DNA from: Planctomycetales bacterium
GTDB lineage: Bacteria; Planctomycetota; Planctomycetia; Planctomycetales; Planctomycetaceae
Assembly: GCA_028285345.1 (NCBI GenBank)
Contig: JANQPT010000023.1
Location: forward strand, 44,934-108,933
Direction of reading: 5' to 3'
DNA length: 64,000 nucleotides
Below the pieces are notes generated by a model that was not told the DNA's origin, made no database searches, and saw nothing but the letters and a program-made list of their open reading frames with translations. Shown one piece after another: positions 9,525-19,355 of the stretch (position 1 is the first letter of the stretch; each line of letters starts with the position of its first letter). The position numbers and the translations under genes are program-made.

Positions 9525-11372
9525 ATGAGCAGTTCGCGCCCGGACTTTTCAAAAATCGCGTTCACCAAGGCATTGGTCTTGCCGGCTTTGCTGGTGTTTC
9601 TCATCCCGGTCATTTCATTGGTCTTTTTCTTATACGCGCAGAGCGATTTTGACGCCGATTGGCGCGAAGCGGTTCTGAAGCAGATTCGCCAAGACAAGAA
9701 AATGACTGAAGCGGAGCGTGCCGAAGCGATCCAGTTTTTCGAGACTGTTCCGTTCTCGCAAATGCTCGAAAATCCAGAATTCGCCGCAACCGTTGATAAG
9801 GATGTCCGGTTTCACTACGCCACGTTCCGCTGGATGATACGGCTGTCCGCAATTTCAATTGTCAGCTCGATTGCGGTCGTGCTGCTGGCGGGCATTTGCG
9901 TGTTGTGTTCGCTGCGTTCCAGATTCGCGCAGTATCTGAGCTTGTCGATCAGTTGGCACGTGCTGCGCATTTTCGGCGCCCTGCAGGCTGTGATTCAAGG
10001 TGTGCTGTTAGTAGCGCTATCGTTTTGGGTAACGGCGCTGCTATTTGAGTTTTACTCCGTAAAGCTGATCATCGTCGCAGGTTTTCTGGCGATCGGCGGA
10101 GTATGTGTGGTGATCGCCGGCATCTTCAAGAAACCGAACACCGATTTCGAAATCGAGGGGGAGGTCATCACGCGCGACGAGTCGCAGCCGCTGTGGAGTG
10201 AACTGCAGGCGATTTGCGACAAAGTCGGCACCCAACCGGTCGACCAGATCATTGCGGGCATCGACGACAATTTCTTTGTGACCGAAATGCCGGTCACTGT
10301 GGGGAGCAAGACATACCACGGACGGACGTTGTTCATCAGCTTGTCGCTGCTTAGAGAGCTCCAAGCGTCGGAAGCGGACGCAGTGCTGGCTCACGAAATG
10401 GCCCACTTCAGCGGGCAGGATACGATGTATTCCAAAAAGATTTCTCCGCTGCTCAACCGTTACGGGCACTATTTGCAGGCGCTGCATGAGGGCGGCTCCA
10501 CCCTGCCGTTTTTCTATTTCATCCTCTGTTTCGTGCGGCTGTTTGACTTGTCGCTGAACCGCCTGAGCCGCAATCGCGAGTTTCGCGCCGACCGCATCGC
10601 CGCCGAAGCGACCTCGCCCCGCGATCTGGCCGGAGCATTGCTGCGGATCGCCGCTTATTCGAAGTACCGCGGCACGGTCGAGCAAGATCTGTTCGAGCAG
10701 GAACAGGCATTGGAAACCGTCGATGTCGCCGACCGCATTGAACAAGGGTTCCGGTCCTATGCCACCGCGTTTCTTGCGGACCCGGAAGTGGCCGAGATGC
10801 AGACGGCGCATCCCTTTGATTCGCATCCCCCGCTTCATCAACGGCTGGAAGCGGTGGATATCGTGTTTGACTCCGACGAATCGCGGTCGCTGCTGGAGAC
10901 CGAAGCGGACGGGGGCTGGTTTCAGTTGATTCCCGGAGCGGAACAACTGGAGCAGCAACAATGGCATGAATACCAAGAGCGCTTCCGCCATTTTCACGAA
11001 CATACCTTGCCTTACCGGTTCCTGCCCGAAACAGACGAGGAAAAGGAAATCGTGCGGAAGGCATTTCCGCAAGTGTCCTTCGAGGGCAAGGACGGCACGT
11101 TGGAGATCGACTACGAAAAAGTCGCCTTCGATCCCTGGCATGATCCGATCTACTATCGCGAAATCTCCAATTGCCAACTCAACGACAACAACGTGCTACA
11201 GATCTCCTACGAGCGCACCGGAATACAGAAGGAATCGATCAAGATTTCGAGATTCGCCAAGCCGACGCAAGAAGAAGTGCTCGACGCGTTCAATCACTAT
11301 TACACCCGCTACCTGGCCGCCGTGGATTACCAGCAGCAAAAGCAGAAGCAGTCCGAGTCAACGAGCGTCTGA
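9525..11372 (+). CDS. M48 family membrane metallopeptidase
   Basis: 615 residues. A zinc-binding HEMAH lies at 290-294 within DAVLAHEMAHFSG, and the third ligand is Glu352 in SRNREFRADR, as in HtpX/Ste24-type M48 proteases. The N-terminal part has one transmembrane segment (about 15-35), then three more between about 105 and 205, so the catalytic domain is membrane-anchored. The ATG at 9525 is chosen over 9447 because AGGGA stands upstream and the shorter form begins directly before the first membrane segment. The C-terminal ~170 residues are an acidic extension without a recognised domain. The gene converges with the membrane protein gene at 11378, with only five bases between stops. Probable role: membrane protein quality control. 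Confidence 0.88.
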   Translation: MSSSRPDFSKIAFTKALVLPALLVFLIPVISLVFFLYAQSDFDADWREAVLKQIRQDKKMTEAERAEAIQFFETVPFSQMLENPEFAATVDKDVRFHYATFRWMIRLSAISIVSSIAVVLLAGICVLCSLRSRFAQYLSLSISWHVLRIFGALQAVIQGVLLVALSFWVTALLFEFYSVKLIIVAGFLAIGGVCVVIAGIFKKPNTDFEIEGEVITRDESQPLWSELQAICDKVGTQPVDQIIAGIDDNFFVTEMPVTVGSKTYHGRTLFISLSLLRELQASEADAVLAHEMAHFSGQDTMYSKKISPLLNRYGHYLQALHEGGSTLPFFYFILCFVRLFDLSLNRLSRNREFRADRIAAEATSPRDLAGALLRIAAYSKYRGTVEQDLFEQEQALETVDVADRIEQGFRSYATAFLADPEVAEMQTAHPFDSHPPLHQRLEAVDIVFDSDESRSLLETEADGGWFQLIPGAEQLEQQQWHEYQERFRHFHEHTLPYRFLPETDEEKEIVRKAFPQVSFEGKDGTLEIDYEKVAFDPWHDPIYYREISNCQLNDNNVLQISYERTGIQKESIKISRFAKPTQEEVLDAFNHYYTRYLAAVDYQQQKQKQSESTSV

Positions 11373-11377
11373 CGCCG

Positions 11378-13111
11378 TCAGATTTCACCGGCTCGGCCGG
11401 CGCACTGAGCCAGATTGAGCCGATTGAAGGCGAACAGCGCCAGCAACAGGAACAGCGCGTAACAGGCGCCGATTTTCGACGGCCAGATCGACACCGCTCC
11501 CACCACGCCGATCAGGGCCATCAGCTCGACGATTCTTGCGGAGATCAGTGGTCCCGCCGAGGGTTCGGGAAATCCAACGTGCGGGATCAAAACCGCTTGC
11601 TGCGCTTTGAAGAGCGCTGACGCAAAAATCAATGTACCGAACGGGAGAAACAACAACACCCGCGCCTCCGGCCAGGCATATTGGTTGGCCGTCGTGGTAT
11701 CGTAGAAACCGCACAAGATGCCCAATTGAGAGGTTCCACCCCAGGCCATGATGAACAGGAACAAGCAAACGCTGAAGACGAAGGTGACGGCCCGCTGTCG
11801 GTCCGCGACGATCCGGCGGTCAGAACCCGCTGCAGCCTGCAACATGGGGACCACGTAGATCGACGCCACAGCCAGGCCGGCCAGCATAAAATTCTCTCGC
11901 GATGCCACATGCAGCAGCAGCACGGCTCCCGACGTCGCGGCAAGCGTACAGCACCATTTGTGATAAGCCGAAGTGTTCGCCAAAGTCTGCTCGTCCTCGA
12001 TGTCGACACGAGGAGTCGGCCGATGCCGGATTGACCAATACAGCACGACGACGTACAGCAAACCAAGGTAGAAGCCGGAGTTCAGTTCCCACATCTTCCA
12101 CCAATCGATCAGATTCGGCGCATGCACATAGCCCAGGCACCAGACGGCTGCCAGCGGGAACCCGACGCCAAATCCCAGTCCCAGCACCAGCCCGGAAAAC
12201 AACGTGTGACGGTCTCGGCCGATGCCGGCGACCAGTATCGCTCCCAGCCACCAGCCGACAACGATCGCATTCTGCGAATTGGTATAGACGGTCCGCCCGT
12301 GATGGCGCCCCAGCGGGCCGTCAAATAGACCGAGTTGATCACCGGGAAAAAACAGCCACTGCGCAAAGGGGAGCAGCAAGGCCGTCGCCGCCACGAGTGC
12401 AGCGATCAGAATTCCACCAGAGATCCTAACGGAAACCGAGTCCTGCCGACTGGCGACCCACGCGATCACACATAACAACCCGGCGGCAATCCACATCAGT
12501 GACATGTTCCGCTGAATGGCCGCGGCGGCATCAGGATCGACGCCGCCGATCTCAGTCGGACGGTACAGCCCGGGATCCCAATGCGGGAAAAAGAGCGCCG
12601 GCCAAGTTTGCACGGCGATCCGCGTCAGGAATGCGGCACCAAACGGAATCACAATTCGGACCAGCCAGACTCCCAACGATTGCCGCCCCGCCAGCGCCCA
12701 ACCCAAGGCAATACCACCCGGCGCCGCCCAGCCGATCCCGCACAGCGCGAACCAGGCGTAACCGATCCACGGCTCGATGTGAATCACCTCGTCGCCCGCG
12801 TTGAACATCCCCCGGATCCAGGAGACATATTGCCCGTAGCCCAGCTCGCCTCCCATCGCGACACCCAACCCCAGCCATAAGGGGATGCCCCGCGCATCAA
12901 TCCCCTTCCGCCAACAGACGTACCACCACAACACGCCCCACGTCAGCCCCGGCACGAATGTCCCGTCAATGCCGTTCCATCCGCCCGTCCCGCGAATCGC
13001 CCACGTAATCGCCCCCATTGACGAGAACAAAAGCATCGCCCAAACGATCTCGCCTGTTGGCACGCGGATGCGATGATATCGCTCGTCAATCTCCTGCACC
13101 ACGTTCCTCAT
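11378..13111 (-). CDS. Polytopic membrane protein of unknown function
   Basis: 577 residues from an ATG at 13111; a longer frame to 13210 adds a Cys-rich stretch that does not look like protein sequence of this family. About 12-14 hydrophobic segments are spread over the whole length, with Gly- and Trp-rich loops such as IRGTGGWNG, GVLWWYVCWRKG and a conserved-looking GRHHGRTVYTNSQNA. No transporter or enzyme motif was recognised. It is the last gene of a minus-strand run (ABC ATPase, amidohydrolase, methyltransferase, WD40-like protein), 101 bp after the last of these. A transporter or polysaccharide-assembly role would be speculation. Confidence 0.7.
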   Translation of the reverse strand: MRNVVQEIDERYHRIRVPTGEIVWAMLLFSSMGAITWAIRGTGGWNGIDGTFVPGLTWGVLWWYVCWRKGIDARGIPLWLGLGVAMGGELGYGQYVSWIRGMFNAGDEVIHIEPWIGYAWFALCGIGWAAPGGIALGWALAGRQSLGVWLVRIVIPFGAAFLTRIAVQTWPALFFPHWDPGLYRPTEIGGVDPDAAAAIQRNMSLMWIAAGLLCVIAWVASRQDSVSVRISGGILIAALVAATALLLPFAQWLFFPGDQLGLFDGPLGRHHGRTVYTNSQNAIVVGWWLGAILVAGIGRDRHTLFSGLVLGLGFGVGFPLAAVWCLGYVHAPNLIDWWKMWELNSGFYLGLLYVVVLYWSIRHRPTPRVDIEDEQTLANTSAYHKWCCTLAATSGAVLLLHVASRENFMLAGLAVASIYVVPMLQAAAGSDRRIVADRQRAVTFVFSVCLFLFIMAWGGTSQLGILCGFYDTTTANQYAWPEARVLLFLPFGTLIFASALFKAQQAVLIPHVGFPEPSAGPLISARIVELMALIGVVGAVSIWPSKIGACYALFLLLALFAFNRLNLAQCAGRAGEI

Positions 13112-13212
13112 TGGCAACGAACTCGTTTGTGGACTGACATATCGTCCGACAGCGTCGCAGCACGTGCAAGTCCGTAACTGCGTGCTTACCGTCACATGGG
13201 CCCACCACAAGG

Positions 13213-14112
13213 TTACGGCACACTTTTCGTCGGGAACTGGATCTTCCTTTCAATACGTCCAGTTTTACAGTCGACCACGTCGCCGTCCGATGTGAGGAGA
13301 GTGCGGCCGCCGTAACAGAACTCCGCTTCAGATGCTGTTCCGATATCGCAGATGACTTCGTGCTCGGCAGTATTCGGGCTGAAACGGATGAGACGCTTCA
13401 GTCCCGCCTTCTGGTAGGACCACTGCACTCCAAAAAAGTCGTCGGTGTCGGGCATGCCGCTTAATCGAAGGACATGTTGCCCCGTCGGCTGTTTGTGGAG
13501 CGCCAGCCTCTCACCGGAGGACAAATCAAACACCAGAACATCCGCACCCATCTGTGTGATTGCCAGGTACTTCTCATTAAAAGCGGCATCGAGAAGTTTG
13601 CTGGCCGGAGCGATTGAAAACGCTTTTGTGTCGTCCTGGTGAACCACAGTGAGTTTGTACGACCGAGATTGATAAAGCCGGTATTTATTTTGTGGGTGAA
13701 ACCAGATATATGCCAATCCTCTCACACTATAAGCTGTCTCACCGGTGGCAATGTCGACGACCTGGCACGGACCCGTTGCAAAGCAGCAGCAAGCGAATTC
13801 TTCATCGGGCGTTACCACGATGCGCTGTACCTTCTTCAATTCCTTACGCTCCCAACGCAAGTCGCCCGCTGGTGTGTTATAGCAGGCAAGACCGTAAATA
13901 TGGTAAGCGGCTGCCAGGCAGGCTGATTTGGATTGAGACAGTGCCAGCCTTCTCCCGCCGTAATCCATGACCGTCTCAAATTCAGAAACCTTCTCACCGG
14001 TCGCGACGTTCCAGAGAGACACAGCGTGCTCAAATTCGGCCGCAGCAACAATGTCGCCCTGCCATGCGGGAGCGAGATGACGAATGGCTGACTGTGAGTC
14101 TTTTTGTGGCAT
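13213..14112 (-). CDS. WD40/YVTN-like beta-propeller protein
   Basis: 299 residues, no signal peptide. Repeating units of about 40 residues end in patterns such as VSLWNVATGEKVSEFE, CQVVDIATGETAYSV, VLVFDLSSGERLALH and VVDCKTGRIERKI, typical of degenerate WD40 blades; roughly six or seven blades would form one propeller. It carries no catalytic motif and is probably a protein-interaction module in the cytoplasm. Base composition is slightly less GC-rich than its neighbours. It is in the same orientation as the methyltransferase gene 83 bp upstream and the membrane protein gene downstream. Confidence 0.65.
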   Translation of the reverse strand: MPQKDSQSAIRHLAPAWQGDIVAAAEFEHAVSLWNVATGEKVSEFETVMDYGGRRLALSQSKSACLAAAYHIYGLACYNTPAGDLRWERKELKKVQRIVVTPDEEFACCCFATGPCQVVDIATGETAYSVRGLAYIWFHPQNKYRLYQSRSYKLTVVHQDDTKAFSIAPASKLLDAAFNEKYLAITQMGADVLVFDLSSGERLALHKQPTGQHVLRLSGMPDTDDFFGVQWSYQKAGLKRLIRFSPNTAEHEVICDIGTASEAEFCYGGRTLLTSDGDVVDCKTGRIERKIQFPTKSVP

Positions 14113-14195
14113 AATTCAATCCCAGTCTCGCGGCATCTCGTTGGCGTAGCAGCTAACGCAAAGCCAGACGGGCCTCAAGAACTCCATAAATCCCA

Positions 14196-14939
14196 CTACT
14201 TCCGGCACTCAATAAACACCGCCGGCGGGTCGTCAAGAAACGTGTCCCAATAGCCCGCCTCCTCAGCAGACGTGCCTGCCGGCGAGACGCGCGCGGGGTG
14301 CCAGACGATCTCGCGAAAACCGGCCGCCCGGAATGCCTCGTCGTGAGTTTCGCGCGAGAGAAAATAATTCTCCAAATCGAACGCGTCATTTTCCACGTAG
14401 AACGTCCAGGTGATCGGGGCACCCGGTTTGACTGGACGCGTGATCTTTGCGTCGAACCCGTACTTCCGGTACGAGGGAACCTTGTCCCAATCAACCAGCG
14501 GGCTGCTGTTGACGGTGACAAACCGCCCACCCGGCACGAGACAATCGGCGACCGCGCGGCACATCTGCTGCAGTTGCTCCGCGTCCTGCGCGTAGTTGAG
14601 CAGCCACGCCGCCACCGCCAAATCGAATTCCTCGCGGTACGGCATCTCGCGGATGTCGCTCAACAGATACTCAATTCCCGCCTGCTGCTCCGCCTCCTGC
14701 CGCTGAGCGAGATCGATCATCCCCTGCGACGAATCGACACCCGTCACCGACGCCGCCCCTCGATGTTTGAGAATCCGCGAATAGAACCCCTCGCCGCAAG
14801 CCAAATCGATGACACGCTTTCCCGCCAGGTCGCCCGCCAACTCCAACAGGCCAAACGCCTCGACATACAGCCGCCACGGTTGTTGCTTGGATAACTTGTA
14901 CTGTTCGGCAATCGGGTCGTAATCGGTCGTCATCGGCAA
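14196..14939 (-). CDS. Class I SAM-dependent methyltransferase
   Basis: 247 residues. Motif I of class I methyltransferases is VIDLACGEGFYSRIL (about 39-53), followed by VTGVDSSQGMIDLAQ (motif II, ribose-binding acidic residue) and LAVAAWLLNYAQD and LVPGGRFVTVN (post-I motifs). The N-terminal MTTDYDPIAEQYKLSKQQPW resembles ubiquinone/menaquinone-type or toxic-metabolite methyltransferases, but the substrate cannot be read from the sequence. The start ATG at 14939 has a methionine two codons downstream that would also serve. It stands 49 bp after the amidohydrolase gene in a same-strand run. Confidence 0.85.
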   Translation of the reverse strand: MPMTTDYDPIAEQYKLSKQQPWRLYVEAFGLLELAGDLAGKRVIDLACGEGFYSRILKHRGAASVTGVDSSQGMIDLAQRQEAEQQAGIEYLLSDIREMPYREEFDLAVAAWLLNYAQDAEQLQQMCRAVADCLVPGGRFVTVNSSPLVDWDKVPSYRKYGFDAKITRPVKPGAPITWTFYVENDAFDLENYFLSRETHDEAFRAAGFREIVWHPARVSPAGTSAEEAGYWDTFLDDPPAVFIECRK

Positions 14940-14988
14940 AGGCTCTTGTTGTCAATCTGAAGAGAATTGGTGATACGCTACCGATTCG

Positions 14989-16233
14989 CTACTCGCCGAT
15001 CCGCATCCCTCGGCACAGCGTGCCGATCACCTCACTTCGCGGATCGAAGAGCACATCCCGCCAATGACCGTCCGAATCCGGGAGCGAGATCATCGTCATA
15101 TCGGCAGATTTTCCCGGCGAGAGCGTACCCAGTTCCTCATCCAAACCCAGCGCGCGAGCGCCGCAAATGGTACCGAGATCCAACAGGCGCGCCGGATCGA
15201 CCTGTTGAAACCGTTGCCGCAAAAACTGCAATTCACGCCAAACGCTGAGATCCGGATTCGACCCCCGGCCGTCGGTCCCGATTGCCAATGACACGCCCCG
15301 CTCGAGCATTTGCCGCCAGGGATGCTCCGCATGGCCAAAATACGCATGCGTACGCGGACAGTAGACAACGCTGATGTTTTGATGCTCAGCCAGAAAATCG
15401 ATCTCGTCCGCCGCGAGATAGTTGCCGTGAATGACCAGCGCGTGCTCGACGTCGGCGAGCGGACGGAGATAGTCCATTGAGCGCGTCCCAGACGGGATTG
15501 CCGTCGGATCCCAGACGCCGAAATCGCGGAGCAGATCCGCAAACGGCCCGGTCCCCTCGCGGAGCAATTGCAATTCCGCGCGCGTCTCTGCCAGATGGAC
15601 CGCCAATGGACAGCGGTGAGTCTGTGCTAGATTCACCAGCGCTGCATACAGCGGCGGACGTACGCTGTACGGTGCGTGCGGACTCAATCCACAGCGGATG
15701 CCCGGCAGAGGCGGTCGATCGAGATGCTGCCGGGCCAGTTCCAACTGTCGATCATGCTGATCGGCGGCCAACCCCAGCAGCTCCAAAAAGACAACCGGCC
15801 GCGCACTATGCGGGCTACTGTATTGCCCCAAGTCGCAACCGGGCTCATCCTCCGCTTCTGACGGCGTGGCCGGCGTCGCAATCTCACCGAGGCAGACTGT
15901 GCCGCTTCGTTCCGATTCGAAAATCCCCGACTCGATCGCATCGACGGATGCGGAATGACTACGGCCGCGGCGATATGTAACCAGCGCGCGGATCCAATCC
16001 GTAAACGGCACCGCAGGCGCCAGCGGCTGCGACAGATCACTGAACTCCAGATGCGTATGCGCATTAATCAGACCGGGAATCAGTGCGACGTTTCCCAAGT
16101 CTTCAGCAGCCGCGTCATGTCGATTGTGCAGGGCGGTTATCCGTCCCGACTCGATTTCGACGACGCCGTCTTCCAGCGGATCAGAATCTCCGGGAACAAC
16201 CCACCGTGCGCGAAATGAGTGCCGCTCGCTCAT
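14989..16233 (-). CDS. Amidohydrolase family protein (deaminase-like, ATZ/TRZ type)
   Basis: 414 residues, cytoplasmic. Metal-binding residues of the amidohydrolase superfamily are visible in order: HTHLEFSD (His-x-His), SPHAPYSV, a further His in VIHGNYLAADE, and Asp in IGTDGRGSNPD. This arrangement fits deaminases of purine-like or aminated substrates such as SAH/MTA or aminodeoxyfutalosine deaminases. In a menaquinone-using planctomycete an aminofutalosine deaminase is plausible, but no other futalosine gene is near, so the substrate stays open. The gene lies 77 bp downstream of the dual ABC ATPase and 49 bp upstream of the methyltransferase. Confidence 0.82.
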   Translation of the reverse strand: MSERHSFRARWVVPGDSDPLEDGVVEIESGRITALHNRHDAAAEDLGNVALIPGLINAHTHLEFSDLSQPLAPAVPFTDWIRALVTYRRGRSHSASVDAIESGIFESERSGTVCLGEIATPATPSEAEDEPGCDLGQYSSPHSARPVVFLELLGLAADQHDRQLELARQHLDRPPLPGIRCGLSPHAPYSVRPPLYAALVNLAQTHRCPLAVHLAETRAELQLLREGTGPFADLLRDFGVWDPTAIPSGTRSMDYLRPLADVEHALVIHGNYLAADEIDFLAEHQNISVVYCPRTHAYFGHAEHPWRQMLERGVSLAIGTDGRGSNPDLSVWRELQFLRQRFQQVDPARLLDLGTICGARALGLDEELGTLSPGKSADMTMISLPDSDGHWRDVLFDPRSEVIGTLCRGMRIGE

Positions 16234-16310
16234 TGTCTGTTATCTGACCCGGTCCGCTGTTGCCTGAAACGCGAGCACCACATCGATCGTCGCCGCAGCG
16301 CCTTCCGAGC

Positions 16311-18185
16311 TTATCCCGCCTGACGTTTCTTCTGCGCTTCTTCCCGAGCTCGTTGCCGCTCACGGATATTCTCGATCGTATCCTTCGGAATCGCAGCGAT
16401 CAATTTCTTCGTGTAGTCCTCGCTCGGATCTTCGTAGATGTTCTCAGACGGGCCGAATTCGACGATCTTGCCCATGTTCATCACTGCCATCATGTCCGAC
16501 ATGAACTTGACGACGCTCAGATCATGGCTGATGAAGATATAAGTCAGCCCGTATTGTTCTTGCAGGTCTTTGAGCAGATTGAGGACTTGTGCCTGCACTG
16601 ACACGTCCAGAGCGGAGACCGACTCGTCGCAGATGATAAAGTCCGGCTCGACCGCCAGCGCTCGGGCGATACAGATCCGCTGCCGCTGCCCGCCGGAGAA
16701 TTCGTGCGGGTAACGCCCCAGAAAATCGCCCACCAAACCGACCTCTTCCAACAACGAGGCCGCCTTTTCCCGGCGCTGTTTGCGATTGTCGCACAGTTTA
16801 TGGACCGCCATCGGCTCCGTCAGTGCCGCTTCGATCGTCATTCGCGGATTCAGCGATCCGTAGGGATCTTGAAAGATGATCTGAATCCGTCGGCGGACGG
16901 CCCGCAACTCTTCGCCGCGGACCGACGAGATGTCGATTCCTTCAAACGTCACGTTGCCCGACGTCGGCGGTACCAGCCGCAGAATCGCGCGGCCCGTCGT
17001 CGTCTTTCCGCAGCCCGACTCGCCGACAAGCCCCAAGGTTTGGCCCTTGTAGACATTAAAGCTGATGCCATCCACTGCGCGTACGTAATCGACGGTGCGG
17101 GAGAGAATCCCTTTCTTGATCGGAAAATGAACTTTGAGGTCCTCGACTTTGAGCACCGGCTCCTGCCCTTCGGGAACCATCGTAGTGTCCTCTTCGTGGT
17201 GCCCCTGCTCCCAGGGATGCCCAACCGCGTCCAACTCGGTGCGGGGGTGCAGCATCCGTCCCCGTCCCTTGGAGACCAACTCCTGCATCCGTTTGTCGTC
17301 GACCTTCCGCTCAACAACTTCGATCTGCCCGTTGACCTCTTTGGTCTCCATAAAATCAGAAACGGTCGGCAGCCGCTTAAACGTCGAATCCAGTTGCGGG
17401 CGGCAGGCAAGCAGCCCTTTCGTGTAAGGATGTTGCGCGTTGGTGAAAATCTGTTCGATTGTATTCTGTTCCACCAGCTTGCCGTTAAACATCACCGCCA
17501 CTTCGTCGGCGATCTCGGCGATTACTCCCAGATCGTGCGTGATAAACAGGATCGCCATCCCCCGCTCGTCGCGGAGTTGTCGCAGCAAGTCCAGAATCTG
17601 CGCCTGAATCGTCACGTCGAGCGCTGTCGTCGGCTCGTCCGCAATTAACAGCTTCGGATTGCAGCTCAGCGCCATGGCGATCATCACCCGCTGCTTTTGA
17701 CCGCCGGACATTTCGTGCGGATAGCTGTCGACTCGCCGCTCCGCATCGCGAATGCCGACCTCCTTAAACAGTTCAATCGTCCGGCTCCGCGCTTCGGATT
17801 TGGAAACCTTTTGGTGCAGGATGATCGCCTCCATCACCTGCTTGCCGACGCGGAAGACCGGATTGAGCGACGTGGTCGGCTCCTGAAAGATCATGCTCAC
17901 ATCTTTGCCGCGAATCGAACGCATCTCCACATCGGGCAACCGCACGAGATCCCTGCCGAGGAAGGAAATCGAACCCGCTTCGATCCGCGCCGAGACCTCA
18001 GGCAACAGCTTCATGATACTCAGCGACGTTACCGATTTGCCTGAACCCGACTCACCGACCAGTCCCAGCGTGTGCCCAACCTTGATCTTCACGGAGAGGT
18101 CGTCCACCGCTTTGACGACTCCCTCATCAGTGTGGAAGTAGGTTTTGAGACCTTCGATATCGATGATCGTCGCTGCTTCCGGCAT
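16311..18185 (-). CDS. ABC transporter ATP-binding protein with two fused NBDs (oligopeptide/dipeptide type)
   Basis: 624 residues with two complete nucleotide-binding domains. NBD1: Walker A GESGSGKS (about 40-47), signature MSGGQKQR, Walker [16 protein letters not shown]2: Walker A GESGCGKT, signature FSGGQRQR, and Walker [13 protein letters not shown], where Ser replaces the usual Pro after Glu. Each NBD is followed by the oligopeptide-family C-terminal segment (HPYTKGLL in the first). This is the DppD-DppF layout in one chain, as in GsiA/YejF. About 110 residues of charged linker separate the halves. No permease or binding protein gene is adjacent in the window, so its transporter partners lie elsewhere. 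Confidence 0.92.
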   Translation of the reverse strand: MPEAATIIDIEGLKTYFHTDEGVVKAVDDLSVKIKVGHTLGLVGESGSGKSVTSLSIMKLLPEVSARIEAGSISFLGRDLVRLPDVEMRSIRGKDVSMIFQEPTTSLNPVFRVGKQVMEAIILHQKVSKSEARSRTIELFKEVGIRDAERRVDSYPHEMSGGQKQRVMIAMALSCNPKLLIADEPTTALDVTIQAQILDLLRQLRDERGMAILFITHDLGVIAEIADEVAVMFNGKLVEQNTIEQIFTNAQHPYTKGLLACRPQLDSTFKRLPTVSDFMETKEVNGQIEVVERKVDDKRMQELVSKGRGRMLHPRTELDAVGHPWEQGHHEEDTTMVPEGQEPVLKVEDLKVHFPIKKGILSRTVDYVRAVDGISFNVYKGQTLGLVGESGCGKTTTGRAILRLVPPTSGNVTFEGIDISSVRGEELRAVRRRIQIIFQDPYGSLNPRMTIEAALTEPMAVHKLCDNRKQRREKAASLLEEVGLVGDFLGRYPHEFSGGQRQRICIARALAVEPDFIICDESVSALDVSVQAQVLNLLKDLQEQYGLTYIFISHDLSVVKFMSDMMAVMNMGKIVEFGPSENIYEDPSEDYTKKLIAAIPKDTIENIRERQRAREEAQKKRQAG

Positions 18186-18796
18186 TCGTTTCTCATCTCC
18201 TGGCTGCGGACTTCACTCGGCCAATCGGCAATGATAAGTCGGCTGCAAGAATCGCCGATGCCGCCGAGAGTGTCAAGTGCGTCACGAGCGCGGCCGGGGC
18301 AGGACTGCAAACAAAGCCGGCCGTTCATTGCTCGAAAGCGTTCGCAGCCTACGTGGGTATCGATTGCGAGTGTTGTGCAACGGGCCGATTTCCGGCACAT
18401 CCCCCATATCCATACTACGCTCGCCGCCGTTTTTCGTTGGGATCTCCGCACGAATTCAACATGCATGTTGCACCGCGGCATCACTGAGTTCCTTGCGCTA
18501 CTCAGCCGATTGGCGGATCGAACCGTCTCCAGTGCGAAACGGGACGGATGTTGCCCAAACGCCACGTTTCGCTGTCGCTCGACGTCAACGTCGACCCGCC
18601 CCGCCCACCTTTAGGAGAATACGGCTTAGTGGTTTCCCGCAATTTGCCGCACAATCTAGAAAAAGCTATGTAATCTATGCGCCTGCCTCGATCCAGCAGC
18701 GCACAGCCGTAAATCCACGTTAGCTGATAGTCGTGCCTGCCTTCCGAATATTTGACAGCACGACGAACTGTCAGGATCAATCAACGAGGATGCAAC
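18186..18796. other. Intergenic region between divergent genes, no supported gene
   Basis: Between the ABC ATPase (minus) and the PilZ-like gene (plus). Open frames on both strands overlap each other, have Cys/Arg-rich translations and no family resemblance, so none is called. The region must hold two divergent promoters, but no clear -35/-10 pair was identified. The sequence is less GC-rich close to 18630-18780, consistent with promoter DNA for the plus-strand gene. Confidence 0.5.
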
Positions 18797-19297
18797 ATGT
18801 CGAATTCATCAGTCACGCCACAGGGCCAAACGGCGGCGGCCGATTCCATCGCTGACTACGCGGGGTTTGAGTGCGGCTTGCCGACCATGCAATTGTTGGA
18901 CGAAATCCAGCAACTTGTGCGCGACCTGCTCTCCCAATGGCAACATCCCGCTGACGCGCTGGAACGTCGCCGCGCCCCGCGAATGTCGTTTCAAAAATCG
19001 ATCGCGCTGTTTGAAGTCGATGAGGAATCGGAACTTCCCATCGGTGAGCCGTTTCTGGCCATAGGGAAGGACATTTCACTGCAAGGTGTCGGCTTCACGC
19101 ACACCGGACCGTTACCGTTCACCAAAGTGGCGGTCGGATTCGAACTGCCGGGCGGATGCTCGCAATTCGTGCTGGTCAGGCTCACTTGGTGCCGGTTCAC
19201 CCGCCGCGGCCATTACGAGAGCGGAGGCATGTTCTTACGTCCCGTGGCGCCGCCTCACGATGCGGCCATCGATTGGGACCAGATGCAGCCCATCTGA
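18797..19297 (+). CDS. PilZ-domain-like protein
   Basis: 166 residues from an ATG at 18797 with ACGAGG 8 bases upstream; a start at 18752 is possible but has no such site. The C-terminal ~100 residues show the two hallmarks of PilZ c-di-GMP receptors: ERRRAPRMSF (RxxxR type, about 56-65) and KDISLQGVGF (D/NxSxxG type, about 95-104), followed by beta-strand-rich sequence ending in a Gly-rich MFL segment. The N-terminal part is a short helical region. Likely a cytoplasmic c-di-GMP-responsive adaptor. It converges with the SirB1-like gene; the stops are 58 bp apart. Confidence 0.7.
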   Translation: MSNSSVTPQGQTAAADSIADYAGFECGLPTMQLLDEIQQLVRDLLSQWQHPADALERRRAPRMSFQKSIALFEVDEESELPIGEPFLAIGKDISLQGVGFTHTGPLPFTKVAVGFELPGGCSQFVLVRLTWCRFTRRGHYESGGMFLRPVAPPHDAAIDWDQMQPI

Positions 19298-19355
19298 TCC
19301 TGGAGCAATCCTTCTGCTGCACCGCTCGTCCACCGGATGGTCGTGCGGCCGGCTG

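Noticed and set aside
18089..18565. Possible gene in the divergent intergenic region
   Set aside because: It overlaps the ABC ATPase start, is rich in Cys, Arg and Ser, and competes with an equally long frame on the other strand.
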